Positions 1 to 7,654 are shown, numbered from the stretch's first letter. The stretch: 17,618 nt of DNA from an uncultured Hyphomonadaceae bacterium (GCA_938049795.1 CALLCD010000183.1:1-17618), one strand, 5' to 3'. The notes: a model not told the origin generated them from the letters alone. Made by a program: numbers and translations.

Positions 1-249
1 TATATTGGGCATACGGATGATCTGGCCAAACGTGTCTGGCAGCATCGGGTCAAGGCATTTGATGGGTTTACCAAACAGTATGGCTGTGACCGGCTGGTCT
101 GGTTTTGCGCGTTTCCGAGCCGTGATGAAGCGAAGGCGCGCGAACGTCAGATGAAAGCGTGGCGACGGGACTGGAAGGTCGAAGAGATTGAAAAGTTGAA
201 CCCTCGGTGGCTGGATTTGTCGCTGGACTTTGGGCCGAGTGTTGTTTGA
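1..249 (+). CDS. GIY-YIG nuclease family protein, 3' part (5' end outside the window)
   Basis: The open frame runs from base 1 to a TGA with no start in the window, so the N-terminus is missing. The 82 visible residues begin with YIGHTDDLAKRVWQHR, the second half of the GIY-YIG catalytic core (YIG strand, then the Arg helix). They continue with a GFTKQYG...LVWF block, the E-x-R-E-x-Q-M-K-x-W-R-R helix, and a WKVEEIEKLNPRWLDL tail typical of the short stand-alone, UhpC/UPF0213-like GIY-YIG proteins of about 90-100 residues. Only about 10-15 residues, including the GIY tyrosine, should be missing. Family members are presumed small DNA endonucleases; the cellular role of this subfamily is not settled. 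Two palindromic repeats lie directly downstream, which may or may not be related. Family assignment is firm; function is unknown. Confidence 0.88.
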   Translation, partial: YIGHTDDLAKRVWQHRVKAFDGFTKQYGCDRLVWFCAFPSRDEAKARERQMKAWRRDWKVEEIEKLNPRWLDLSLDFGPSVV

Positions 250-265
250 GGTTTGAGTGGGTTGT

Positions 266-393
266 CATGGACCCCAACGTGCGTTGGGGAGGCGGGAAGA
301 GTTTCGAGATTTGGTTTCAACCTGCAGGTCCGGTCTTTGTGGCCATGGCCCCCAACTTTCGTTGGGGAGACGGTACATGTGGTAAAGTTTGGT
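266..393. repeat. Two near-identical palindromic repeats (REP-like), 78 bases apart
   Basis: Two copies of a perfect 7-bp inverted repeat, CCCCAAC-N4-GTTGGGG, lie at 272-289 (loop GTGC) and 350-367 (loop TTTC). Similarity extends outward: both are preceded by CATGG and followed by AG-G/A-CGG, then a looser match containing TTTGGT about 30 bases on. The spacing is exactly 78 bases. They sit in the non-coding gap between the GIY-YIG gene and the end of the glutaredoxin-like gene on the other strand. The T-tract expected of a terminator is absent on both strands, so a dispersed intergenic repeat is likelier. Copy number elsewhere in the genome cannot be seen from here. Confidence 0.75.
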
Positions 394-429
394 CCCGAAA
401 TGCTCAACCCGCGTCCCCGCGCACGTGCC

Positions 430-666
430 CTAAAGCCCGTTCTGCTTTTTCAGATAGGCGATAATATCCGCTGACTCATACATCTCCGTGCCCGTTTCGG
501 TGTCGACCAGATAGGGTGTTTGGCGTTTGCCGCCGCGGGCGATCAGCTCGGCCTCGTGGGGCGGGACGTCGCGGTCGCGCAGTTCGGATTTGAGGCCGTG
601 GGTTTTCATGAACGCCATGACGCGGTCGCCCCACGGACAGCCCTGTTCAATATAGAGGATATACAT
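430..666 (-). CDS. Glutaredoxin / GST N-terminal-domain family protein
   Basis: A 78-residue single-domain thioredoxin-fold protein. The N-terminus has beta-strand YILYIEQG followed by CPWGDRV, which occupies the place of the CPYC/CPWC active site but keeps only the first cysteine (C10), so the protein would act as a monothiol type. TPYLVD carries the cis-proline (P51), and MYESADIIAYL matches the glutathione-binding E-S/D loop of glutaredoxins and GST N-terminal domains. The start at 666 is preceded by AAGGAG at good spacing; the same frame stays open upstream, but that part has no family similarity. It probably binds glutathione and acts in thiol-disulfide exchange or deglutathionylation in the cytoplasm. 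It is transcribed divergently from the M2 peptidase gene. Confidence 0.8.
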   Translation of the reverse strand: MYILYIEQGCPWGDRVMAFMKTHGLKSELRDRDVPPHEAELIARGGKRQTPYLVDTETGTEMYESADIIAYLKKQNGL

Positions 667-829
667 CGCTCGCCTGCTCCTTCGGTTTCCTTCTTTTAGC
701 CCACACCGGCGCGAACACAAACCGGATTGGCCATTGACCGAAGCGACCAATGCGGGTTTTCTGATGCCATTAGATTTACCGTGCGTGACGCTCTGGACAC
801 GCAATAGGCCCCAGAAAGGGAGAGAAGAT

Positions 830-2725
830 ATGATGAAAACGAAAATGATGACGAGTGTGGCGATGCTCGCAAGCCTGGCGCTGGTCGGATGCGAAACACT
901 GCCCGGGCCAAGCGGGCCACCCCAGCGCGCCTCCACCCAAGCTCCCGTCAGCGCAACCGCGGCCACACCCGAACCTGCGGCCGCTCAAACGGCAAATACG
1001 CCGGTCACCGTCGCCGATGCGCGGGCCTATATCGAAGCGGCCGAAGCAGAACTGGCCGAGCAAAGCGAATATGCCGCCCGCGTGTTCTGGAACCAGGCAA
1101 CCAATATTACATTTGACACCAATGCACTGGCCGCGCGCGCTGGCTCGGAGACCACGCAAATGGCCGTCCGGCTGGCCAATGGCACCAAACAGTTTGAAGG
1201 GCTCGACCTGCCGGCTGATCTTGCGCGGAAAATCCAGATATTGCGCTCGGGCATCACCATCCCTGCCCCGTCCACCGAAGGCGCCGCCGACGAGTTGGCG
1301 AAAATCACCACCGAGCTCGACAGCACATATGCAACGGGAACCTTCAACTATAAGGGCGAGGATTTGAACCTCGACCAGTTGTCGACCATTATCGAAACCT
1401 CGCGCGATCCGGCCGAACTGCAAGCGGTCTGGGAAGGCTGGCGCACGGTCTCGCCGGTGATGCGGGACGATTATGCGCGCATGGTCGAGATTGCCAATCA
1501 AGGCGCCGCAGAGCTTGGCTTTACCAATGTCGCCGATATGTGGCTGTCCAATTATGACATGGCGCCAGAGGCGATGTCGGCGGAGGTCGAACGGCTCTGG
1601 GGACAAATGGAGCCGCTCTATGAGGAGCTTCATTGCTATGTCCGCGCCGAGCTGAACGAGGAATATGGCGACGAGATCCAGCCTGCGGTGGGCACGATCC
1701 GCGCCGACCTGCTCGGCAATATGTGGGCGCAGAGCTGGGCAAATATTTACGATATTGTCGCGCCGGAGGTTTCCGCCGAGAGCTATGATCTGACATCCAT
1801 ACTGGAAGACAAAGAGTTTGATGCGGTCGGCATGGTCAAACAGGGCGAAGGCTTTTTCTCCTCGCTCGGCATTCGCGAACTGCCGGAGACATTCTGGGAG
1901 CGCAGCCAGATCACCCGCCCGCGCGACCGCGAAGTGGTCTGTCATGCGTCGGCCTGGGATCTCGACAATGAAGAAGACATCCGCATCAAAATGTGCACCG
2001 AGGTCAATGCGGAAGATTTCTACACGGTCCATCATGAGCTGGGACACAATTACTATCAGCGCGCCTATAAGGATCAGGACTTTCTGCACAAGAACGGCGC
2101 GCATGACGGGTTCCACGAAGCAATCGGGGACTTTGTCGGACTGTCGATTACGCCCTCCTATCTCAAATCCATCGGCCTGATTGACGAGGAACCGCCGGCC
2201 GAAGCCGACCTTGGCCTTCTGATGAACACGGCGCTCGAAAAAATCGCATTCCTGCCCTTTGCCTATTCGGTTGATAGTTGGCGCTGGGGTGTTCTGCGCG
2301 GGGAAACGCCGGTTGAAGAGTATAATGACGCTTGGGTCATGACGCGGATGAAAAATCAGGGCATTCGCCCGCCCGCCACACGGCCTGCAGACGCATTTGA
2401 TCCGGGTGCGAAGTATCACATTCCGGGCAACACGCCTTATCTGCGTTACTTCTTAAGCTATGTCTTGCAGTTCCAGTTCCACAAGGCCGCCTGCGAGCAG
2501 GCCGGATGGGAAGGCCCGCTGCATCGCTGTTCGATCTATGACAATAAAGAGGTCGGCGCGCGGTTTGAAGAGATGCTGACCTTGGGCGCCAGCCAGCCTT
2601 GGCCCGATGCGCTTGAAGCGTTTACCGGCACGCGGCAAATGGACGGCTCGGCAATCGCGGAATATTTTGCGCCGCTCGTGACCTATCTGAAAGACGAGAA
2701 TGAAGGCCGCACCTGCGGCTGGTAG
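830..2725 (+). CDS. M2 family metallopeptidase (ACE-like peptidyl-dipeptidase), lipoprotein
   Basis: A 631-residue homologue of angiotensin-converting enzyme. I place the start at 830, where ATGATG follows AGGGAGAGAAG; a lysine-rich, hydrophobic signal peptide then ends in the lipobox LVGC, predicting a lipid-anchored envelope protein. The catalytic zinc site is HELGH (402-406) plus the third ligand E430 in FHEAIGD, which is the family's HEXXH-X23-E arrangement. The rest is the usual helical M2 fold, with an Ala/Pro/Thr-rich linker after the lipid anchor. M2 enzymes remove C-terminal dipeptides, so this one probably trims peptides in the periplasm. It stands alone, with a hairpin terminator after it. 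Open sequence upstream of 830 in the same frame lacks any signal and is probably not translated. Family assignment is very secure. Confidence 0.95.
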   Translation: MMKTKMMTSVAMLASLALVGCETLPGPSGPPQRASTQAPVSATAATPEPAAAQTANTPVTVADARAYIEAAEAELAEQSEYAARVFWNQATNITFDTNALAARAGSETTQMAVRLANGTKQFEGLDLPADLARKIQILRSGITIPAPSTEGAADELAKITTELDSTYATGTFNYKGEDLNLDQLSTIIETSRDPAELQAVWEGWRTVSPVMRDDYARMVEIANQGAAELGFTNVADMWLSNYDMAPEAMSAEVERLWGQMEPLYEELHCYVRAELNEEYGDEIQPAVGTIRADLLGNMWAQSWANIYDIVAPEVSAESYDLTSILEDKEFDAVGMVKQGEGFFSSLGIRELPETFWERSQITRPRDREVVCHASAWDLDNEEDIRIKMCTEVNAEDFYTVHHELGHNYYQRAYKDQDFLHKNGAHDGFHEAIGDFVGLSITPSYLKSIGLIDEEPPAEADLGLLMNTALEKIAFLPFAYSVDSWRWGVLRGETPVEEYNDAWVMTRMKNQGIRPPATRPADAFDPGAKYHIPGNTPYLRYFLSYVLQFQFHKAACEQAGWEGPLHRCSIYDNKEVGARFEEMLTLGASQPWPDALEAFTGTRQMDGSAIAEYFAPLVTYLKDENEGRTCGW

Positions 2726-2745
2726 AGGCTAGAGACTCTTGGGAT

Positions 2746-2780
2746 ATGCCGGGCGTTTATGCGTCCGGCATGTCTGGTTT
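2746..2780 (+). terminator. Probable terminator after the M2 peptidase gene
   Basis: Ten-base arms ATGCCGGGCG (2746-2755) and CGTCCGGCAT (2762-2771) pair around a six-base loop with a single G-T wobble. This lies 20 bases past the stop codon. The following tract is only moderately T-rich (GGTTTTGATGG), so termination could be weak, or the hairpin could also stabilise the oppositely oriented downstream transcript. Confidence 0.5.
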
Positions 2781-2822
2781 TGATGGTCTGACCCGAACAT
2801 ATGCGATCTGTTTCGGGCGGGC

Positions 2823-3329
2823 TTAAGATACGGTCCTCAACCAGGCTCGAATGCGCTTTCGGGCATTGGCGTAAGGCGAAGACGAGTTGAGCTGGATCAT
2901 GCGGCCTTTGGTGTAGTTGCGATACCAGGGGCGACCATAAAGCTCGTCGTCCGATCTGGCAGAGATCGTCTGCACAAGGCTCATTTTTGCCGCACCCAAC
3001 CGGCGCAATAAGTCGGGCCATGACAGGTCGCTAAAGTCCGCATAGAACGTCTGGGCCAAGAGGCCAAGCTCGGTCCACTTGAAGCCTGTTTCCGGAAAAT
3101 CAACCGGCGCACCGCGATCATCCTGTTCAAGCCATTTGAGCACAAGTTCATTCCATCCCACCAAATAGGCGACGAGATTTGCGGGGCTCATTTTCGTGCC
3201 CTTTGCATGCCCCTCCATCGAGCCCTCGCGCACTTTGCTGTGCGGGACACGTTCCAAATCGGCCATGAGCTTGTCGAAGCTGCGGTCGATGGCGTCAAGC
3301 AATTCGGATTTCGACGCTGGAATGGCCAC
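2823..3329 (-). CDS. ClbS/DfsB family four-helix-bundle protein
   Basis: A 168-residue protein matching the ClbS/DfsB (DinB-superfamily) pattern throughout. It opens with IPASKSELLDAIDRSFDKL, then EGHAKGTKMSPANLVAYLVGWNELVLKW, the block DFPETGFKWTELGLLAQTFY, and near the end ELYGRPWYRNYTKGRMIQLN with SSPYANARKRIRAW. The founding member ClbS protects colibactin producers by hydrolysing the toxin's cyclopropane. Most homologues sit outside toxin clusters and their substrates are unknown, and no biosynthetic genes are visible here. The start is GTG at 3329, preceded at six bases by GGAGG, which decides the start. It lies 50 bases downstream of the unknown membrane protein gene on the same strand, so the two could be co-transcribed. 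Confidence 0.88.
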   Translation of the reverse strand: MAIPASKSELLDAIDRSFDKLMADLERVPHSKVREGSMEGHAKGTKMSPANLVAYLVGWNELVLKWLEQDDRGAPVDFPETGFKWTELGLLAQTFYADFSDLSWPDLLRRLGAAKMSLVQTISARSDDELYGRPWYRNYTKGRMIQLNSSSPYANARKRIRAWLRTVS

Positions 3330-3379
3330 TTGGAGCCTCCATACTGGATCAAAGCGTTCAAATCGAACGAGGCACCCCC

Positions 3380-3997
3380 CTAACCGAGTGGGTTTTGCGC
3401 CGTATGCAGGGCCTTGCGCAAACGTCGGCGTTTGATGACTTGTCCCAGAAGGATACCAAAAATCGACAATACAATCAGGCCGGTGATAAGCGCTGTCATG
3501 AACATGGCTTCGCGTAAATCCGTGACGGATTGTTCGAGAATATAGGTCCGTGCCGGGACGTTGATGCCGGCCTCTTCGTAAACCTCTCTAACGAGGACCG
3601 GCAGTGCGGCGCGCTTGCCAGTGGGCGGTCCCGCAAACGTCGCGCCAGCGGCCACCAGCATGCCGATTACGAGGGTCCACCCCACAAAAGGAATAGATTT
3701 TGAAAGCCGCGCGATCTCGGCACGCTCGGCTGTCTGCCCGGTTGGATCAGAGCCGTTAGGATCAACCTCTATCTCTGCGGCCGGGAGCACCCACTCAGGC
3801 ACCACTCGCGCAAGGACAATGAGATTGGGCACGAGCCAAAGGAGGATTGCCGTAAGGACTGGCTCATAAGCGCCGAATATACGGTTCTCAAGGCTGATAA
3901 AGAAGGCATGAAGCCCCGACTGGTTCAAAACGCAATAGCCGATATAGGCTGTCCACGCCAAAGCAATCGCAATCGCCCCAGTCTTCCGCATTGACAT
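3380..3997 (-). CDS. Unknown membrane protein with four predicted helices
   Basis: A 205-residue protein I do not recognise. Hydrophobic segments lie near residues 7-23 (IAIALAWTAYIGYCVLN), 47-66 (VLTAILLWLVPNLIVLARVV), 107-126 (VGWTLVIGMLVAAGATFAG) and 165-188 (MTALITGLIVLSIFGILLGQVI). It has an acidic loop between helices 2 and 3, a loop with charged residues between 3 and 4, and a basic cytoplasmic tail (KRRRLRKAL). I chose ATG at 3997 because GGGGGA lies five bases ahead; a second ATG two codons later and a TTG four codons earlier are alternatives. It lies between the M28 peptidase gene and the ClbS-family gene, all on the minus strand. A small-molecule or stress role would be guesswork. 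Confidence 0.7.
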   Translation of the reverse strand: MSMRKTGAIAIALAWTAYIGYCVLNQSGLHAFFISLENRIFGAYEPVLTAILLWLVPNLIVLARVVPEWVLPAAEIEVDPNGSDPTGQTAERAEIARLSKSIPFVGWTLVIGMLVAAGATFAGPPTGKRAALPVLVREVYEEAGINVPARTYILEQSVTDLREAMFMTALITGLIVLSIFGILLGQVIKRRRLRKALHTAQNPLG

Positions 3998-4117
3998 ATA
4001 GTCCCCCAATTCAACCCACTTGCGCGGGGGTAAGCCAAACGTGTTAACTTTCAGTGTTGTCGCTCACCGATCCGCGTGTTTGACCTTACTGCGCCAGTCA
4101 ATCGGGCACCAGCACAC

Positions 4118-5101
4118 TCACCCATCAGGGGTAGAATTTATGCGTACCAGCTCGGCGTCGAACATCTCTGCGGCCATGATCACGGTCTCTATGGAGCGCA
4201 GAAAAAAGTCTTGCGGGACCGTCTCGAAAACATCGGTTGGCTGGTGATAGTCTTGATGGTCTTCGACCCCGAAATAGACGAACGGGATGCCCGCTTGATG
4301 AAACGGTCCGTGGTCTGATTGCAAAGTCCAGTCATCTGAACCAAGCGCGGGGTCGTCATGGCCGAGCTTGAGCGCGACCGGCGCGTCGGCTGCAATGGCC
4401 TTGAGCAAAGGCGCAAGATCGGGGCGATGGAAGGCACCGGCGGCGTAAAGTTCGTTCTTGTCATTCCTGGAGAGCATATCGAAATTCACATTCAGCGCGA
4501 TGTCGCCGCCCGCCCCCAGCCCGTCACGTACCAGTGCATGCGCGCCTTGCAGACCCATCTCTTCGGCATCGAGCAAAGCGATCACCACATCATGCTCTGG
4601 TGGATTGGCGCGGAAATGGTCAGCAACCGCGAACGCCCCGGCGACACCGGACGCATTATCGTCAGCGCCGTTGAAAATCTGACCCTCATGCGTGCCGACA
4701 TGGTCATAATGGGCGGTGACAACCATGAAGGGGCCATCGGTCTTGCCTTCGATGCGCGCGAGCAGATTGATCCCCGTCAGCGTGTCGCCCTCGCGTGTCT
4801 CGAAAGTGAACTCATGGTTACGCGCCTCCAAGCCTCTGGCCGCGAAACGGTTGCGCAGAAAGGCGCGGGCTTTGGCATTGCCCTCAGTGCCGGTCTGGCG
4901 ACCACCCATCTCGTCCGCCGAAAGCGCTTCGAGAATCTGGAGCGGAGTGCATGGCACCGTCTGCGTGCAGGCGCTCTGGTCTGTTTGCAGTGTCGCTTGC
5001 GGCGCGGCAGCCGATTGCGCCGGAGGCTCTGTACTGGTCTGGCCACAGGCCGCGCTTAAAAGGGTAAAACTAGCAAACAGGCTGGTCCGGATTGAGGTCA
5101 T
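4118..5101 (-). CDS. M28 family metallopeptidase, lipoprotein
   Basis: A 327-residue zinc aminopeptidase-like protein. The N-terminus is a lipoprotein signal (TSLFASFTLLSAAC, lipid cysteine at 19), then a Pro/Ala/Gln-rich linker. All the M28 co-catalytic zinc ligands can be read: H131 in AHYDHVG, the bridging Asp in GADDNASG (147-148), catalytic and ligand glutamates E180-E181 in LLDAEEMG, D208 in NFDML, and H286 in DYHQPTD. Relatives remove N-terminal amino acids or process dipeptides and other amides, here probably on the periplasmic side of a membrane. ATG at 5101 is chosen because the signal peptide starts there, although its ribosome binding site is weak. The frame remains open upstream without signal-like sequence. 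It is transcribed divergently from the BolA-family gene, 123 bases apart. Confidence 0.93.
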   Translation of the reverse strand: MTSIRTSLFASFTLLSAACGQTSTEPPAQSAAAPQATLQTDQSACTQTVPCTPLQILEALSADEMGGRQTGTEGNAKARAFLRNRFAARGLEARNHEFTFETREGDTLTGINLLARIEGKTDGPFMVVTAHYDHVGTHEGQIFNGADDNASGVAGAFAVADHFRANPPEHDVVIALLDAEEMGLQGAHALVRDGLGAGGDIALNVNFDMLSRNDKNELYAAGAFHRPDLAPLLKAIAADAPVALKLGHDDPALGSDDWTLQSDHGPFHQAGIPFVYFGVEDHQDYHQPTDVFETVPQDFFLRSIETVIMAAEMFDAELVRINSTPDG

Positions 5102-5224
5102 GGTCTGGCTTTCACATCTGTCGGGACTGGTTATGCCTCGCCCTTGGCCAGTTTGCAAAGTCTTGACGCACCCGCCAGTCTGCCCCATCTCCTCGGTTCC
5201 AGATCCCCGCACAGGAGCAAATCT

Positions 5225-5464
5225 ATGGCCATGACCCGCGAGACCCTGACGGGGCTTTTGACCGACGCTTTCCCGGACGCCGAGATCACGCTCACCGCGC
5301 TGGTCGAGGACAATAATCACTGGCAGGCAGAGATCATCAGCCCGCAATTTGCCGGCAAATCCCGCGTGGCCCAGCACCAGATGGTCTATAAGGCGCTCAA
5401 GGGCAAAGTCGGCAATGAGGGCGATGAATTGCACGCATTAGCGCTCAAAACCGGCGCGCCTTAA
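5225..5464 (+). CDS. BolA family protein (IbaG-like size)
   Basis: A 79-residue protein spanning the entire BolA domain: an N-terminal helix (TRETLTGLLTDAFPDAEITL), strands, then the helix-turn region with RVAQHQMVYKALKGK, in which H51 is the conserved cluster-ligand histidine, and a closing LHALALKT with H70. BolA-family proteins bind Fe-S clusters jointly with monothiol glutaredoxins and assist iron-sulfur delivery or sensing. A one-cysteine glutaredoxin-like gene lies about 4.5 kb away, but it is not a CGFS type, so no partnership is implied. The start at 5225 follows CAGGAG at good spacing; an earlier in-frame ATG would add 27 residues lacking family similarity. Confidence 0.87.
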   Translation: MAMTRETLTGLLTDAFPDAEITLTALVEDNNHWQAEIISPQFAGKSRVAQHQMVYKALKGKVGNEGDELHALALKTGAP

Positions 5465-5580
5465 ACGGCCATCCACCCGCGACAGCGCATATTTTCTAAG
5501 GCCAAACCTGCACACACCCCCTTTCTATCGGTGGCAAATCCACTTATTCCACGGAAGATGAAACGACCAAGGGGAAGATT

Positions 5581-6468
5581 ATGAGCGCGATGATTGCAGA
5601 AGTATTTTCGGTGTCAGGCTTTTTCACATTGCTGATGCTGCTTTTATTGCAGGCCGTGCTCGGCTTTGACAATCTTCTCTACATTTCGATTGAGTCCAAA
5701 CGCGTCGGGGAAGTGGATGCCCCGCGCGTGCGGCGCTGGGGCATTGGGCTTGCCATGCTGTTCCGCGTTGTGCTGCTGGTCTTGATTGTCAATCTGTTCG
5801 GTCTGTTGGCCAATCCACTGTTTGCGATACCGACCAATGGTTTTTTCGAAGGCGAGTTCACCTTGCAGGCTATGGTCACGCTGGCCGGTGGCGCGTTCAT
5901 TATCTACACGGCCATCAAAGAGATCAGCCATCTTCTGACCGTCAAACATATCGAGCACTCCGAGGGCGGCAAAACCAAATCCGTCTCCCAGGCAATCATG
6001 ATGATTGTGGCAATGAACCTTGTTTTCTCGTTTGATTCCATCCTGTCGGCGATGGCGATTGCCAACACCAAAGATCCGGCCTCCGGCGTGGTTGAATATC
6101 AGGTCTGGATCATGGCGATTGCGATCATTGCGTCGGGCATTCTGATGATGCTGATGGCCGACTATGTCGCCGAGTTCCTGAAAAAGAACCGGATGTATGA
6201 AGTGCTTGGCCTGTTCATTCTGTTCCTCGTTGGCGTGCTTCTGGTCACCGAGGGCGCGCATCTGGCGCATATGAAGATTTTCACCTTCCCGATTGATGCG
6301 ATGAGCAAGCCGACCTTCTACCTCGTCATCGGCGTTCTGGTGATCACAGACATCATCTCGACCAATTACCAGAAACGGCTCTGGGCGCAGAAAGAAGCGG
6401 AAATCCTGGGCGAAAATCCCGAAGCCGCCGCAGTCGCTGCCGTCGATGAGCATATGGCCAAGCACTAA
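5581..6468 (+). CDS. TerC family integral membrane protein
   Basis: A 295-residue multi-helix protein. The two signature acidic motifs of the TerC (Alx/YkoY) family are present: GFDNLLYI (FDN at 29-31) in the first helix and FSFDSILSAMA (FDS at 151-153) in the middle, plus membrane-embedded D194 in LMADYVAEFL and E224 in LVTEGAHLAH. Hydrophobic helices are spread evenly over the length, about seven to nine in all. Family members export manganese or handle other metal stress, or assist metalation of secreted enzymes; tellurite resistance gave the name. The start follows AGGGGAAG. I see no yybP-ykoY-type riboswitch in the 116 bases upstream. The gene appears monocistronic and converges on fliM with a 31-base gap. 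Confidence 0.92.
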   Translation: MSAMIAEVFSVSGFFTLLMLLLLQAVLGFDNLLYISIESKRVGEVDAPRVRRWGIGLAMLFRVVLLVLIVNLFGLLANPLFAIPTNGFFEGEFTLQAMVTLAGGAFIIYTAIKEISHLLTVKHIEHSEGGKTKSVSQAIMMIVAMNLVFSFDSILSAMAIANTKDPASGVVEYQVWIMAIAIIASGILMMLMADYVAEFLKKNRMYEVLGLFILFLVGVLLVTEGAHLAHMKIFTFPIDAMSKPTFYLVIGVLVITDIISTNYQKRLWAQKEAEILGENPEAAAVAAVDEHMAKH

Positions 6469-6499
6469 GGGCGCACGCATCAGGGCCCATTAGAAGGGA

Positions 6500-7477
6500 T
6501 TAAGGCTTGGCCGGTAGACCTTTCAGAGCGGGCGTGCATCTGTTGATCCGGATCGCCATACGTTCGCCTTTGCGGCCAATTTCGCCTTCGGCAATGACCG
6601 GCCCGTCGCGTCCACCCGAGAGCAATTCAACGGGCTGATCCTTCGGCAGACCAAGCCGCAGAACAGAACCGGGCACAAGCCCTGACAGCTTCGAAATGGG
6701 AACACTGATCCGGGCAATACGCGCGGTGACCGTGGCCGAGATGGCCGGGGCTGCAAGCTGTGGGTCGGCGGTCTGTTTCTGGTCCTGAATGCGGGCAAAG
6801 ATCATCCGGCCGGCAACAGGTCCAAGCTGGCAAGAGAGGTCAGCCAGCATCGCTTTGCCCGGCGCGAGCATGGCAAAGGCGGCGCTACGATCGGTTTCAA
6901 CGCAAACAATCTGGAAACTCGGGTCGATCGCGGCGGCAAGCGGTGCGAGCATGTGTTCGAGAATACGCCCGTCCAGCGCGCTCAAAGGACGGCCCGTCTC
7001 GGCAACAGGGTCCCCGCCGCACGCGACAGAGACCAAGGCGGATACCAAGCCGGCATCAAGCGTCAGTCCGGCATTTTGCAAGCCGACACGGTCCTTGAAC
7101 AAGACCAAAACAGCGGGTTGGCTATGCGAGGACACAATTTGGGACATGGGAGAATGCGATGCGGCTCTCAGAGCCAGAACGGCATCTACACCGCAATGTT
7201 TCCGAAGAGCCAACGTCATCTCGGCCGCGAGCGTCTGTGCGTCTCCTGTCAGCAGATCGCCCTCGCCGCCCACTTCGAAGTCACAGATCTGACGCGGGCC
7301 AACCGCTTGGGGTGCATCGAAGGCATCTTCGGGAATATCCGGCCGCAAGAGCGCCGCAATCTCGGCAGCGCTGAGCACACCGCGTGCTGTGGGCACACGG
7401 AAATTCTCACCCTCTTCGGGCGTGTCATTGTCCACATCAAACGGCTCTGGCGGAGGGACCTGTCGCTTGGGTTCCAT
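6500..7477 (-). CDS. fliM: Flagellar motor switch protein FliM
   Basis: A 325-residue C-ring protein. An LSAAEIAALL element at 35-44 resembles the FliM N-terminal EIDALL segment, which normally lies near residue 1; here it is preceded by an acidic, proline-rich extension. A CheC-like middle domain follows, with the VACGGDPVAETGRPLSALDGRILEHML stretch resembling the FliM GGxG / PxE region. The C-terminal SPOA domain runs from about 250 to 315 (ARISVPISKLSGLVPGSVLRL and IAEGEIGRKGERMAIRI). It forms the rotor face that switches flagellar rotation by binding phosphorylated CheY-type regulators. The gene is isolated from other flagellar structural genes, and a CtrA-like box lies 45 bases upstream. 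The start codon has a modest GAGAG site. It could be annotated as a divergent FliM/FliN-like SPOA protein. Confidence 0.85.
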   Translation of the reverse strand: MEPKRQVPPPEPFDVDNDTPEEGENFRVPTARGVLSAAEIAALLRPDIPEDAFDAPQAVGPRQICDFEVGGEGDLLTGDAQTLAAEMTLALRKHCGVDAVLALRAASHSPMSQIVSSHSQPAVLVLFKDRVGLQNAGLTLDAGLVSALVSVACGGDPVAETGRPLSALDGRILEHMLAPLAAAIDPSFQIVCVETDRSAAFAMLAPGKAMLADLSCQLGPVAGRMIFARIQDQKQTADPQLAAPAISATVTARIARISVPISKLSGLVPGSVLRLGLPKDQPVELLSGGRDGPVIAEGEIGRKGERMAIRINRCTPALKGLPAKP

Positions 7478-7521
7478 TCTGTGCTCTCACTGCTGTACAG
7501 ATAGATAGTCGGCCCAACCAG

Positions 7522-7536
7522 TTAACACATCCTTAG
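7522..7536 (-). promoter_or_regulatory. CtrA-like binding box upstream of fliM
   Basis: Read on the fliM strand the sequence is CTAAGGATGTGTTAAC, differing from the CtrA full site TTAA-N7-TTAAC at one position. It lies 45 bases before the fliM start. CtrA-activated flagellar promoters carry such a box overlapping the -35 region, so position and gene type both fit. Direct binding is inferred. Confidence 0.6.
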
Positions 7537-7654
7537 GGATTGCCCCTCTGCGCAGTAATAATGAACAGAATATGCGATTTCATTAGGCATAAATCGCCGC
7601 TGTCAATGTCTGCGAAAGGCTTCGGTAAGCTTGCATTATTCTCATTATGGCAAA

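Noticed and set aside
776..2419. 547-codon open frame on the minus strand opposite the M2 peptidase gene
   Set aside because: The peptidase frame is unmistakable (HEXXH-X23-E), and the opposite frame is a Cys/Arg/His-rich, low-similarity mirror produced by GC-biased codon use.
5465..5580. Manganese riboswitch (yybP-ykoY) upstream of the TerC-family gene
   Set aside because: The 116-base gap shows neither the paired conserved loops nor an obvious terminator or sequestering stem.
5644..6480. 278-codon minus-strand frame opposite the TerC-family gene
   Set aside because: Its His/Asp/Gln-rich sequence is the usual mirror of hydrophobic membrane-protein codons; TerC motifs settle the plus strand.
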